Source: Muscardinus avellanarius
Taxonomy: Eukaryota; Chordata; Mammalia; Rodentia; Gliridae
Length of the DNA stretch: 64,000 nucleotides
NCBI GenBank assembly: GCA_963383645.1
Contig: OY726574.1
Coordinates: 59,766,394-59,830,393 of the forward strand
Direction of reading: 5' to 3'
Within the stretch, counting starts at the first letter, position 1; each line of letters starts with the position of its first letter. The notes below the pieces were generated by a model. That model ran no database searches. It had not been told where the DNA came from and saw only the letters and a program-made list of their open reading frames with translations. This document shows positions 33,489-44,734 of this stretch, piece by piece. The position numbers and the translations under genes were made by a program.

Positions 33489-33590
33489 CAGAAGGAAGGA
33501 AGGAGGAAGGAAGGAAGGAAGGAAAAAAGAAAGGAAGGAAGGAAGGAAGGAAGGAAGGAAGGAAGGGAGGGAAAGAGGGAGAAACAAGAA
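33489..33590 (+). repeat. (GGAA)n tail of the ID element
   Basis: AAGG repeats with AAAAAGAAAGG interruptions begin immediately after the ID 3' end. They account for the Lys/Glu/Gly-rich frames in this interval. Confidence 0.95.
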
Positions 33591-34029
33591 GAAAGACATT
33601 TGGGCCCATAGGAAAGAAGAATTTATAGGCAGCCTAGTGACAGGGCAGGGTTCAGAGGTGCATTCAACAGGAGGAAAGCATCCTTTGCATTGCCAGGAAG
33701 GAGGAGTCCTGATTGGATTGTGCTTATTTTCTTCTGTGATGTACAGCTGGGGCGAGTGTAGGGGAGTGGGCAGAGGAGGAGGTTAGGCAGAGATCAGGAG
33801 GAAGAGACATTCCTTGAAATAGCTGCTGTGTGGAAAGCTAAGCCTCCCCAGAGAGCGCGGAGGGGGCAGTGGAAGGCACAGAGCATCACAGAGAGCGGCC
33901 GGAAGCGGGCAGCAAGGGTCTTGATGGACAATTCCCTGGAGCAGCCACGGGAGTCCTTGGTTTAAGGGAGGGGGAAGGAGGTGTTGCTTCTTGGTGTGAA
34001 GGGAAACATGACTTTGGTGAGCATAGATT
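33591..34029. other. Unassigned sequence
   Basis: Purine-rich, no repeat family recognised. Confidence 0.4.
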
Positions 34030-34140
34030 ATCTATATTCAAATTCCACACAGGCTGCTTGCTAGTAACCAGTACGGTAGCTAAGCCTCCTTACTTCTGTG
34101 TCCTGGTCTGCAAAATGGAGGGAACGTCTACTGTAAAATG
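34030..34140 (+). mobile_element. MIR remnant
   Basis: MIR-like order: 'attcaaattccacacaggct', 'ttgctagtaaccagtacggt', 'ctgtgtcctggtctgcaaaa', 'tggagggaac'. Confidence 0.6.
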
Positions 34141-34586
34141 TCGGTCGATATGACCAAGCACAGCATCCCGCCTGTATTTGAGTGTCATTTAAAAGACCTT
34201 TCACAGTGGATTTTTAACAGCACAGCAACAGCCGCATTGTTAGAAAGTAGTCTCCTTGATGGCCACATCCTGGGCAAGCAGAGGATGTGGGACAAACTCA
34301 TGGAAAGAAAGTCCAGCTGTACTGATGACAGAGAAGCTGGGCTTCACAGTCACTATGCAGATGTGCGGGTGATGGGCACGGCCAACCATGGTGCCAGAGT
34401 CTTGAGACCCGCAGCAACTCCGTGGAACAAGCTGAGTGTGTGCTCTTGGGCTCTGAGCTGGGAGGCTCCGAGTCCCAGACCAGCAGCTGTTGGGATGCTT
34501 ACGGATACAGGGAGCCACAGCCCCACCTGTCAGTCTTCCCTTAACCTCCATCAGCACCACCCAACTCCAAGCTCCATGTATTTAAA

Positions 34587-34589
<3 letters not shown>
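34141..34589. other. Unassigned sequence
   Basis: No repeat recognised. The 241-codon frame at 34138-34863 runs from here through a (CA)n run and L2 sequence, so it is not a credible gene. Confidence 0.45.

Positions 34590-34636
<47 letters not shown>
34590..34636 (+). repeat. (CA)n microsatellite
   Basis: About 23 uninterrupted CA dinucleotides. Confidence 0.97.
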
Positions 34637-34637
<1 letters not shown>

Positions 34638-34639
34638 TG

Positions 34640-35160
34640 CTGTGTCTTGGCTTTTCCCTTTAGCTCCTTTAGCTGGAATATCTTTTCTAACTCCTTTGGT
34701 TAAATCTTACTCATCCTTCAGGCCTCAGAAGATATCACTTTTTCTGGGAAATTTCCCCAGGCCACAACTAATTCCAAAGACTTTACATGATCACCCACTG
34801 GTCCCCAAACATACCTTTCTCTTACTATTCACTAGTTTTTTCCCCTTTTGTACTGGGGGTTGAACCTGGGGACCTTTTGCCTTCCACCAAAACCTCCAGC
34901 TCTTTTTATTTTTTATTTTGAAACAGGGTCTCACTAAGTTACTGAGGTCTCACTAAGTTGCTGAGGCTGTTCTAGAGTCTGTGATCCTCTGGTCTCAGCA
35001 TCCCAAGTACTAGGATTCTAGGCATACACCGCCACACCCAGCTACTAAGCTTTATAAGTAGCACTCATCTCTTCTCCAGACTGTGAGCTTCTAGAAGCAG
35101 GGATAGATCTTATATGTGGCACAATACTGGCTGCATGAAGGAAGGCTAATAAATAATAAA
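34640..35160 (+). mobile_element. L2 LINE 3' end, split by a SINE
   Basis: Left part: 'cttactcatccttcaggcct', 'cagaagatatcacttttt', 'gggaaatttccccaggcc'. Right part: 'ctccagactgtgagcttcta', 'gaagcagggatagatctt' and 'ggctaataaataataaatgg'. This is the usual L2 3' end with its AATAAAT-like terminus. A SINE at 34848-35043 separates the two parts. Confidence 0.75.
34848..35043 (-). mobile_element. B1-dID SINE inside L2
   Basis: Old copy from 'tgtactgggggttgaacctg' to 'acaccgccacacccagct'. The 'tcactaag' region is duplicated with few differences (34931 and 34950). Confidence 0.88.
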
Positions 35161-36918
35161 TGGCTGTTCCATGAAAGGATAAAAACTATGAAAGTGAAAA
35201 GAAAATAACTCATTTCCAGGTGGGAGAGTTTCATTGAAGATTCCAGTTGAATTCCCTGAAGACATTCATGCAAACTTCAGTTTTTTTCCAAGTTATAAAT
35301 TTCTACAGTCATTTTCTCTCAAGTAAGTTATTGCATTCAGAATAAGCCTTTCAAATACAGCATGAAAATTTCATTGACCAAGTACTTGAGGGAACTTTTA
35401 GCTAAATATTCGTAAGTAACACCAGAAGTGACTGATTAAATAAGCACCAAGTGTTTTATTCTTTGAAAAACTAGCACGTTGTTCTCACGTGTTACTGAAG
35501 ATCACTGGGCACAGATGTTCACCTCGAGATACAAGGACTTACTTCAGCACCTCAGTGTACCCTGAGCATCCTCAAGAACTAGCACAGTTGTCTTCGTTTA
35601 CAGCAGCATTCTTGCCTTCCACCAGCCTCTGCAAGGCTGATCCCCACCTTTGCTGGAGAGGCATTGGTCAGCCAATCCCCGCATTTTTGCCAGGCACTAG
35701 CAGTGATTATTACATGGAGTCACTCAAAAAAAAAAAAGGCAATAAAACTGTGTTTTTGTTTTTTTTTTACAAATATTAAATTCTTAGCTCATACATGTGA
35801 GCAAAACCTGGGAAGATCGGTGGCAACTGTCAAAGGGAACCACGCATGAGGTTGACCGACCATAGACCTTGCATGGATGCCGGGTGTGATCTAATTCGGA
35901 GACTCGCCTGGTGCTCTGATATGATGCCAGTCTGCTGCCTGGCAAATGTGGTTCTTAGTCCTTTGCATAAAGACGTTTTTAGTGTTTGTGAATTAGCAGC
36001 AGAGAGTTCTTAGATAAATGTGTGGGTGGAAGGGACGAGAGAAAGAGGCAGGGTGTTAGGTCTGAATGCGTGTGGATCGCTGTTCAGGAAATACTCAAAA
36101 TAGTGAGATAGGCTATTTTCTTCTTCCTGAGATTTTATCATCTATTTCATAATACAGTTTAAATAGCACGCAAGCCTGGCCTCAGGAGCAGCAGTTGCCA
36201 GAGGACTCTACACTTCTCTCGTGTATGGGAGGTATCCGTATCTCAAGCTTAATTCCAAGATAAGGCTGAGGGTTTTTCTTGAGCTGACTGACGGTTGTCT
36301 CTCTGCAAACCTGCTGTCTTGTGGAAAGCACATGGTCTCCATTCCACCCAAGAGCTAAGAATCAAGAAAGCCAACAGGCCCACGACTGGATCATGTTCTC
36401 TAGAACTTAAAGCAGAAAAGCAAGGTCACCTCACTTGATGACATCCAAACATTTCAATCTGTTTTTTGAGCTCCTTCTTAATCCATGACAGAGAGATGAA
36501 AAGGAGATTACAGCTCTGATGAGTTCTGTGGGCTGTGAATCTCTACTGAAGGCACGGCACAGAGGCACTTCCAACCACACGGAGCAGGAAGCCCTCGAGC
36601 TGGCCACCTGCTCCCGAGCATTGGCAAGGCCAGGAGTCTGGGCGCATCCCTGATGGGTTGTCCTGGGGTACCCGAGGGAGACTGCCGTGGGCAGGTGAGC
36701 CTGGGTGCTGACGTCCTGCTCGGCCTCTGCTAACCTCCTGAGAAAGATATCGCTTGGCCTGCCAAGCGGGGAGCAGACTAGCTGGGAAGCCTGTTTCAAT
36801 ATTCTTAAAAAACAATTGAGACCTTAAACAGACCTTATATACAGAGTATACAGATTATAAATTGTTTCTGCAAACTGAACGCATTTCTGTAACATGTATT
36901 GACATACATTTGCTTTAA
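35161..36918. other. Unassigned sequence
   Basis: About 1.75 kb without a recognised repeat. Moderately GC-rich at 36540-36790, where two overlapping minus-strand frames (122 and 90 codons) are open in different phases. No domain recognised. Confidence 0.4.
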
Positions 36919-37125
36919 TTGTGTGTGTGTGTGTGTGTGTTACTGGGCACTGAACCTAAAGGCCTGCTACCTCTAATTTGCTTGAACCCTCTGGCCACCA
37001 CACTGGCTCATTCACCCATAGGCCTGTGATCTCCCCTCCCGTGTGTGGTTGGACTGGTGTGTGTGTGTGTGTGTGTGTGTGTGTTGCAGGGACTGAACCT
37101 AGAAGTGTGCTACCTCTAATTTGCT
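36919..37125 (-). repeat. Two (TG)n-linked SINE-end fragments, local duplication
   Basis: (TG)n at 36921-36940 is followed by 'tactgggcactgaacctaaa' and 'gctacctctaatttgct'. (TG)n at 37058-37084 is followed by 'cagggactgaacctagaagt' and the same 'gctacctctaatttgct'. The first part resembles the ID end of a minus-strand SINE; the shared last 17 bp does not, so one unit was probably copied from the other. Confidence 0.65.
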
Positions 37126-37232
37126 GAGGCTGACTGCCATGAGAATACACGGTTATCTTTCCACTACTGATGGGTTTTAGAGCAGATGTAGGCAGGACTA
37201 GTATGCATAGCGCTGCTGCGGTACATGTCTTT

Positions 37233-37452
37233 TTTTTTTTTTTTTTTGGCAGTACTGGGGATGGAACTCAGGGGCATTTTACCTTGGAGCTACACTTCCA
37301 GCCCCATGTTTTAGTCTTTCTATGTTTGAAACAGGGTCTCACTGAGTTGCGAAGGGTCTTGCTAAGTAGCTGAGGCTGCCCGTAAGCCGTGATCCTTAGT
37401 CTCAGCCTCCCAACTGCTGGGATTACAAGCGTGCGCCTCCACACCTGGCTTT
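37233..37452 (-). mobile_element. B1-dID SINE with perfect TSD
   Basis: Main-subfamily copy whose T-run continues from the TSD. 'ggtacatgtcttt' occurs at 37220-37232 and 37453-37465 (13 bp, no mismatch). Confidence 0.95.
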
Positions 37453-37465
37453 GGTACATGTCTTT

Positions 37466-38439
37466 GAGTGGACGGATTGTGCGCATTTCTGTTGGGCATA
37501 GGACTAGGAATGGAACTGGCCTGTTTGGGGACTTACTACATAATTGATGTTTGCACCATTCTGCAAGAAGACCCAAGTTCAGAGCCCCATGTATTATGTC
37601 AGGATTAGCGGCTGTCCATTCATCCGTGGACGGACCTGCTGCAGCGCGTATTATTGTAACCGAGGTCAGGGCCATGGTGTCTACTTTAGGAAACCGCGAG
37701 GTGATTGCTGATGCTCAGCACATCATTGCCTTTGGATTATTGCTGTGGCATTATTTACTTTAGATTAATGAAATCCTAAACCACCCTCAACCTTTGCCAC
37801 CTTTATCACTGAGGGAATTTGGAACTTCAGTAATTACAGCTCATTCTTATAAACAGGCAACACAGCTCTTCCATCTGGCTCCACATAAAGTCAGGGAAAT
37901 GAATATTAAAGCTGACATATGCAAGCCTGAAATACAATAACTCAAGTTGGAGTGTGATGCTATAATTATTAAGTCACCAAAATGAGAATAATTGAGACAA
38001 AGACATCATTAAAATCATCATACCTAGCTTAATATTTTCATAACTGAAGCTTTTATTCCCCATTCCTGATCTGTAAGTTTCTTATTGACGTTTCAAGTTT
38101 TATAAGAAGTACTTTAACAAATTTACATACTGAAGTGGGGGTAGGCATTCAAGTAGCTTATATTCTTTATTGCCCATAAAAATTATGAGTAACAGCTACA
38201 GCTGTCCCGGCAAGACTGCCCCCAACCCCAGGTGTGTGTGTAAAAAGCCCTGGAGAGCACCGTCTGCCGCTCTGTCCCCACTAAGAACCTGTTCTGAACA
38301 GTCTCCTGACAGGTGCTCATCTACATGCAGTGGAGTGAGTAGCTAAGATCCCTTCCACCTTAAAGCCCCTCACCTACGAGCTACAAGGGTCGGGCATCAT
38401 TTCCACTATCGCTCCACTTCCTGGTCTGTGTCTGGGGCT
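37466..38439. other. Unassigned sequence, possible conserved element
   Basis: No transposon recognised in nearly 1 kb. Positions 37740-38130 are AT-rich but not simple, with repeated homeodomain-type cores (ATTA/TAAT), e.g. 'cagtaattacagctcattct' and 'gctataattattaagtcacc'. This is only a composition-based hint of regulatory constraint. Confidence 0.35.
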
Positions 38440-38565
38440 AAGAGAAAAAGCCTCAGATGAGCACTTAGAAGATGCTGGGCTTAAAATTGGCTCTCCCAGT
38501 TACACGCTGTACAATAAAGGAAGACATGGTTAGTTCGAGACTCACTCTTTGCACTTGTAAAATAG
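38440..38565 (+). mobile_element. Probable MIR remnant
   Basis: Blocks 'gctgggcttaaaattggctc', 'tcccagttacacgctgta' and 'cacttgtaaaatagg' follow MIR order loosely. Confidence 0.45.
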
Positions 38566-38613
38566 GTATAATAAAACCTATGTATAATAAAACCTAGGTA
38601 TAATAAAACCTAT
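38566..38613 (+). repeat. Three tandem 16-bp units
   Basis: 'gtataataaaacctat' three times (38566-38581, 38582-38597, 38598-38613); the middle unit ends in G instead of T. Confidence 0.95.
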
Positions 38614-39003
38614 AGGTATGGTAGTACATGCCTATAATCCCAGTACTTGAGAGGCTAAGATAGGAAGATAGCAGGTTTGAGGCTAGCCTCAGCAACTTGC
38701 TTGGTGAGACCTTTGGCAACTTAGCAAGACGCTGCTTCAAAATAAATAACTTGGGAGGCAGAGATAGAAGGATTGCAGGTTCGAGGACGCTCTCAACAAG
38801 TAGTGAGATTCATCTACCTATTGAGACCTTTTTTCAAAACAAAAATAGAATAGGACTGGGATGAAGCTCAAAGGTAGAATGACCATGGATTCAATCCCCA
38901 GTAGCATAAATAATAAATAAATAAATAAATAAATATAAATAAATAAATGGTAGGGGGTAGCTCAGAGCTAGAATGCCCCTGGGTTCAATCCCAGGTACTA
39001 ACA
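38613..39003 (+). mobile_element. B1-dID SINE carrying another SINE in its linker
   Basis: Left monomer at 38613-38749 ('ggtatggtagtacatgccta' to 'gcttcaaaataaataac') and right ID monomer at 38946-39003 ('aatggtagggggtagctcag' to 'caatcccaggtacta') belong together. The interval 38751-38945 is a second, 5'-truncated dimer placed in the A-rich linker. Confidence 0.82.
38751..38945 (+). mobile_element. 5'-truncated B1-dID SINE nested in a SINE linker
   Basis: Starts at 'ttgggaggcagagatagaag', lacking the first 35 or so bases of the left monomer, and ends in an (AATA)n tail at 38911-38945. An A-rich target is typical for L1-machinery insertions. Confidence 0.82.
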
Positions 39004-39987
39004 TATAATAAGTAAATAAATAAATACCTCCCCCAAATAAAAACTTACATTCCATGGCTGTGCCATGTATTACATAATGTATATGAAAACATATTGAAGG
39101 TAGTTACATGATTCAAAAATATGTCGCTATGCTTATTATTATTAGCTGGTATATCTTTACAAAGAAAAAATGTGCCAACATTTAAACCTCAAGTCAAACT
39201 TGGTCCATCCATTCTATTATCTGCACGTAACTTCTAAAAATAAGTTGAACTATAAACATTATCATCAGGATTCACAAAATGAATCCTGGCCCTAGCTATA
39301 TTAATTTTTTTATTTTATCCATTACATTTTAATAATGGCATTTATTTTCCCAAATACTTCAGAGGACATGATGTACATACACAAAATTACTAATGTCAAT
39401 CTCAGTGTGCATGCATTTCTCTACAAATATGAACCTACCAAGATGTATGGCTACAGTCCGCCAATAAAACAAAATCAGGGCTTCCAAGAGAATTATATAT
39501 TTAAGCCTAACACATATAAGAAAGAAAATATAGAAAGTAAAAAACTCTCTAGGCTTCGGATGTTTTTTCTTTGTGAAGAGAATAATCCATTTTAATGCAT
39601 ATCAAAGTTGTCCATGCATTCAGTCTAGTTAGAATAAATTCTTCAACAATCTGGAATTTCAGGAAATCAAGGGAAGTTAATTATGGAATTTTATAAATCT
39701 TTCCTGTGCCTAGTAATGAAAGGATCATCAATCCTGATTTTTGAAATATATTTAGGAAAAAGGTTTGTTACGGCCTGGTTCCCGCTGCTAGCAATCCATC
39801 TGCAGTTATGAGCCTTACATTTGCAATATAGTCCCTGGACTCAGGGTATTTACATTTTAATAAAGAGTAAAATGCAGATATGAGTGGGCTCCTTGCATTT
39901 GGAATAAATCTCGTCCAGGCAGTACGCCTTTGCTCTTGGAGAATTCCACTGATAGGAATTCCTTAGAACAGACTGCATTACAGATCT
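39004..39987. other. Unassigned AT-rich sequence with an L1 3'-terminus
   Basis: Mostly unrecognised. At 39438-39468, 'aagatgtatggctacagtcc' and 'gccaataaaac' match the plus-strand L1 terminus seen at about 2680-2716, so a diverged L1 3' end is likely within about 39355-39470. Confidence 0.45.
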
Positions 39988-40325
39988 TGTACAGTGGCCC
40001 CCTTATCTGAAGTTTCACTTTTCATGGTCTTAGTCACCTATGGCCAACTGTGGTTGGAAAACATTAAATGGAAAATTCCAGAAATAAGCAATGAATAAGT
40101 GTTTAGCTGGTCATCCCTCTCTGTAGTGTGATGCGACCTTGTGCCAGGTGCTTTGCCACTGGGGCTCAGATCTTCCCTCTGTCCCACATCTCACCCCCTG
40201 CTCCTCACTTCTCAGTCACCACGGCTGTCAGAGTGACCGCCCCAGGACTGCAGTGCTTGTGGTCAGCCTTGCTTTATTTAACTGTGGCCCCAGAGCTCAA
40301 GACTAGTGACTTTTTCCTACCAAAA
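39988..40325 (+). mobile_element. TcMar-Tigger DNA transposon, 5' part
   Basis: Starts near 'acagtggcccccttatctga', then 'agtttcacttttcatggtct', 'cacctatggccaactgtggt', 'acattaaatggaaaattcca', 'gaaataagcaatgaataagt' and 'ttatttaactgtggccccag'. This is the layout of a Tigger7/MER44-type terminus leading into the transposase start. The start codon context is decayed ('ctgtggccccagagctcaag') and the frame does not continue. The other terminus is absent. Confidence 0.7.
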
Positions 40326-40403
40326 GGAAAAAGACTCTTAGGATTTTCTTTTAAGACAGTTATGTTTTTCCAAAAATTATGACAAATAAAACAACATATC
40401 AAA

Positions 40404-40618
40404 GCCAGGCGTGGTGGTGCAAGCTTGTAATCCCAGCATTCAGGAGGCTGAGATGGAAGGACTGTGGTTTACGGACGGCTTCAGCTACTTATTGAGGCCC
40501 TTTGGAACTCAGTGAGACCCTGTTTCAAAAAAGAATAAAAAAATAGGACTGGGGGTGTCACTTGGAGGTAGAATGCCTTGGGTTCCATCCCCAGTACTGC
40601 ATAAAGAAAAATAAAATA
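40404..40618 (+). mobile_element. B1-dID SINE
   Basis: Complete main-subfamily dimer, 'gccaggcgtggtggtgcaag' to 'ccatccccagtactgcataa', with a mixed A-tail. Confidence 0.93.
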
Positions 40619-40670
40619 AAAACAAATGACAAAAACTATCTTGTCTAAGTATACTCAGCAAAAACATGCA

Positions 40671-40672
<2 letters not shown>

Positions 40673-40719
<47 letters not shown>
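40673..40719. repeat. (TA)n microsatellite
   Basis: About 22 TA units without interruption. Gives alternating Ile/Tyr frames on both strands. Confidence 0.97.
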
Positions 40720-40723
<4 letters not shown>

Positions 40724-41194
40724 CATCTAGAAAAGTTAAACTTTTAGCCCACATTATGAATGTTGCTTTTCTTCTTACTTTTCATTGCTCCCAATTTTCA
40801 TTATTAACCCTGGGATTATCTAGTGATAAATGGTGTCAATTTAAAAAAGATATACATTGGTGCTATTCTCATGTTTCAGAGGAAGCACTGTCTTTGACTA
40901 CATTTTACTTGGGTTTTCAAGGTGATTGAAAATGACCAGTTGTCATCTTGAACCTCCCATTTAACCATGTAGTACTGTTTTCACACAGAATAAATACAGC
41001 AAAGTCATGTCTTCACGTTTGGTTTTGTCATCAGAAGCACAGAGTTCTTACAACCTCAGCAAGTCATATAACTTGGAAAGTTGAACTGAATATAGTCCTT
41101 TGAAGGTTTCAAAGAACATAGCATCTCTGAAAGCAATGTGTTATTTGTTGTGAAACTAAGCATACCATACACAATTTTTAGTTTTAAAAAAATT
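40720..41194. other. Unassigned sequence
   Basis: Nothing recognised. Confidence 0.4.
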
Positions 41195-41392
41195 CAAAGT
41201 GGCACACATCTATAACCTCGGTACTCGGAAGGCTGGGATAGGATGATTGCGGGTTCAAGGTTATCTTTAGCAATTAAGTGGGACCCTCAGAAACTTAGCA
41301 AGACCTTATATCAAAATAAAAAATTAAAAAGTGGGGCTGTGGGTGTGGAACAGAGGTAGAATGCCCCTTGGCTCAATCCTCAATACCGCGCC
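41195..41392 (+). mobile_element. B1-dID SINE, old copy
   Basis: Lacks the first bases of the left monomer (starts 'aaagtggcacacatctataa'). The linker 'caaaataaaaaattaaaaag' and the ID half to 'caatcctcaataccgc' are clear. Confidence 0.86.
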
Positions 41393-42228
41393 CGCCCACA
41401 TACACAGAAATTAGAAAAACTTGAAATTGTCAGATAATTATTCCTTACTTCCATAAAATTAGACTTATACATTAGCCTTCAAGATACATTAGCCTTCAAG
41501 AATTTTACAGGAGTGGATAGAAGTGATGCACAGTCCTATGACTGATATTTTGTTATGTTATCAGTGCTTTTACTAAATTGGGTCATTACTCATGTCATTT
41601 TGAGAATTAACAATGTTCTTCTAAAGTCAGATCGTTTTGGCCTTTAACTTATTAAAGTAAAAACACGACTGCAAGTTTGTTTTAAAATTTCCACCCAGTT
41701 CAGTGTCACTGTGTAGTGACATAAAGTCAGAGAGAAAGACTGGCCAGCAGTGGGCGAGTCGGGAGACAGTGACAGCGCCCCCTCGGGGCTCCCTTGGCAC
41801 AAAGAAAGCTCTAAAGGAAGGTAACAACCAATCAAGGAGGACTGTGCATAGAAAATTAAAGTCATCCCTTTGGGAATCCTTTTCAACACAGTATTCTAAT
41901 CAACTATTATAAATTCATAAAATCTACAGAGCCAAGCTAAGCACGAGGCATTTTTAGTTTAGTGTTTTGTTTTTTTTTTTAACCTTCTGTCCCTATGAAG
42001 AAGCTGCAGTGCTCATGACACTCAACAACTGTAGGGAGAGAAAAATAAAATTATAAAGAAATGGCTAAATTAGGACTTGGGGACAAATGAAGGTTTAGAA
42101 ATATGACAACATGGAAATTGGAAAACTGAATTACTCTTTCTCTTTGACAATAAAATTTCCCCCTTCTAAGATAACAAGTGAATAAAAGGTTGTCATTTAT
42201 AAAGGCAAAGCCCAAAAAAAGAGATACT
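41393..42228. other. Unassigned sequence
   Basis: No transposon recognised. A 17-bp direct duplication ('acattagccttcaaga') lies at about 41470-41502. Overlapping frames at 41627-41912 lack domains. Confidence 0.4.
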
Positions 42229-42422
42229 AGCTGGGCGTGGTGGTACATGCTGTAATCTCAGTATTTGGGAGGCTAAGACAAGGATCGGATGGATCACAGG
42301 TCTAGGACAGCCCCATTAACCTAATAAGACCTGTTTAAAAATAAAAAAAAAATAAAATGGGTTGGGGTGTAACTCAGAGGTAGAATGTCCCTAGCTTCAG
42401 TTCCCAGTACCAAAAAAATTAA
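42229..42422 (+). mobile_element. B1-dID SINE, old copy
   Basis: Left monomer contains an 8-bp duplication ('ggatcggatggatcacagg'). ID half 'gggttggggtgtaactcaga' to 'cagttcccagtacc'. Followed by a purine-rich stretch (42422-42455) that may be the decayed tail. Confidence 0.88.
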
Positions 42423-42455
42423 AGAAAAGAAAAAGAGAAAGAAAAAAGAGAAATA

Positions 42456-44366
42456 TATTAGCAGATGACAGAGGTCAAAACAACTGACAACAGAAAATAA
42501 ATATGCTGAGATCTAAAAGTTTGTTGAAGGAAGATGCCATAAAAACATACCGGAAAATGTTTGGAAGCATCTTTTCTGGAAAGCGAACTTGCTCAAAGGA
42601 GAAAACCTAAAGATGAGAGAGTGGGGCTCTCTGCAGCATGCCTGGTCAATACCCAGCCACCCTTCCAAGCCCCAGCACCCAGAACCCCCGGTCAGCTCTT
42701 TCAGTATCTCAGCCTCAAAAGCAAGCACAGAGGAAGACTGCCAGGATTTGAGAAATCTCTTTAGTATGGAAGGAGGAAGCCAACCAAGCTAACCACAAGA
42801 GAACTCAAAACACAGAAACTGAGAGAAAAAAGAGTCAATTCAAGGAGCAGAAAGAACTGAAAACAAGGGTAACTCTAGATATTAACAGACAGGTAAGAAA
42901 AGACCCAATCTCCTAAAAAATCAGTGAAAAGAATGTGTTCTCAAAAACTGAAAATTAAAATCATAATATAATTAAAATCTTCAATAAAAAATTGCAAGAC
43001 AAACTTGAGGAAATATTTCATAAGCTCGAACAAAAGAGGAGAATTTTTTTATGCTAGGTGAGAAAATTCTACGCATCTGTCCAGGAACACAAAGAGTACA
43101 AACAAACAAACAATAAAAATGGGTGCTTGTGAAAAACTACCATGAAATGATTCCCCAAAAGTAAAAGATATGTTTCTAGAGTGAAGGAATGCATGAAAAG
43201 AGGCCCGTTTCAAGATATCATGGACAAAAGAAAGCCTTAAAAGTTTCCGGAAGGCATTCTTGCCGAAGGTGTAAAGAGTGAGGGTAGGCTGTATGAAGAG
43301 TAAGAACAGTCTTTTGCTGGGTTAAAATCTGAATTTAGCAATTTAGATAAGGTAAACATAAAACAATGCCTTCAGTATGCTGAGGGCGGAGGATTCCAAA
43401 TGGGATTTTACCCAGGAAACCGGGTATTTTATATATACTCAAAACACTACCACCACAAAACCTACCTCCCCAAAACCACATCCCAAAAACCCACGAAAAG
43501 AAGAAAATGATGCAGGAAAAAGAATGCTCAGGGACCAGAGGTGACTGGGAGGGTTGGACCCCAGCCTCTGCTAGAGACCCTGTGGAATGGGAAGTGCAGG
43601 GAGGACCAGAACAGGGATAAGAAGAAGAAATATGGCTTCTCCAGCAGAGGACTGAATGATAAGAAGGGTTGTCAGGGACATAAAGGAAGCCTTGAAGGGG
43701 TCCACTGCTGCTTAGAAGAGCTGTGGAGGGGAGGGAGCTAAGCAAAGGCAGCCTGCCAGAGGCTTCCCAGAGCAGGGCTGAGAGGACCAGAAGGCCAGAT
43801 GGAGAGAGGGCTCTGACTTCCAAGGTCTCACTAGGATGTAATCAGGGGTGTTTGTTAAAAAAAAACCAACCCCAGAGGCAGGGGGATGGCCAAGGAAATG
43901 TTCCTCTTGCAGAAGAAAGGCTGCCTCTAGGAATGGTGGGAGGGAAGGTGAGTGGTCAGGAGCCCAGAGGGGCCCAGCATGCATCAGTGAAAAGGAGGAC
44001 CAATGGAAGAAGTCAAAGGATCCAGGTTAGAGCAAGCAGGAGAAATCTGAGAGCCACGTTTCCGTTCCTTCTATATGGGGAGTCCATCCCCATGCTTAAG
44101 AACCATGTAGGGGCCATGCAAGACAGTTACTCAAGTATATTGGCCCTTTCTGTTTACTGTTTAACATTGTAGTATTGTTTTGTTTCAAAAAGCCAACTCT
44201 TTCATGGCTTACCAATTTATTGGTTGAATGTGTGTGGATTCACACATGTGTGTGCATCTGTTCCAATTAATTTATTTCACCTTTTGAATGGAGAGTTATT
44301 CCATTATTCTTGGAATGGAATGGCTTTTTAAATGATAGAAAACAATAATAAAAAGTATAGATTTAG
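42456..44366. other. Unassigned sequence
   Basis: About 1.9 kb, A- and purine-rich on the plus strand, without a repeat family I can name. The block 42780-43340 has the look of an old LINE remnant, but I found no diagnostic motif. Frames of 60-162 codons overlap on both strands in several phases and show no domain. Confidence 0.4.
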
Positions 44367-44524
44367 GTGGTACAGGGGGTTGAACTAAGGGGAATTCTGC
44401 CTCTGAGCTATAGCCTCAGCCCTTGAAACAGGGTCTCAGTAGATTGCTGAGGCTGTCCACCAACCTCTGATCCTCTTGTCTCAGCCTCCCAAGAACTGGG
44501 ATTCCAGGCACCACAACACCTGGC
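44367..44524 (-). mobile_element. B1-dID SINE without linker
   Basis: The ID half ('tgagctatagcctcagccct') joins 'tgaaacagggtctcagtaga' directly, so the usual A-rich linker is deleted. Left end 'accacaacacctggct'. Confidence 0.87.
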
Positions 44525-44734
44525 TTATCTTATTGCATTTTGATCAGAGAACAGGTCTGAAAGGCTTTGATTTTTGAGAGTTGAATGTTTAGTTGATTCC
44601 TATTCATCTTACTGAAAAAAGTAAGTCTGTCTCTAAACATGTATACAGTGAAGCTCCAAAGATTAACCTCCTTAGTGTTCTCATGGCACTAAGTCTAGGT
44701 TTTCTAAGATTCAAGTATGGGTTACCACCCACCC
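44525..44734. other. Unassigned sequence
   Basis: Nothing recognised between two old SINE copies. Confidence 0.4.

Noticed and set aside
33162..33786. Lys/Glu/Arg/Gly-rich frames of 149 and 162 codons
   Set aside because: They translate an ID element and its (GGAA)n tail in two different phases.
34138..34863. 241-codon open frame on the plus strand
   Set aside because: It crosses unassigned DNA, a (CA)n run read as Thr-His, L2 sequence and the edge of a SINE.
43335..44172. 149-162 codon frames on opposing strands
   Set aside because: Mutual overlap and lack of domains; purine-rich composition explains openness.
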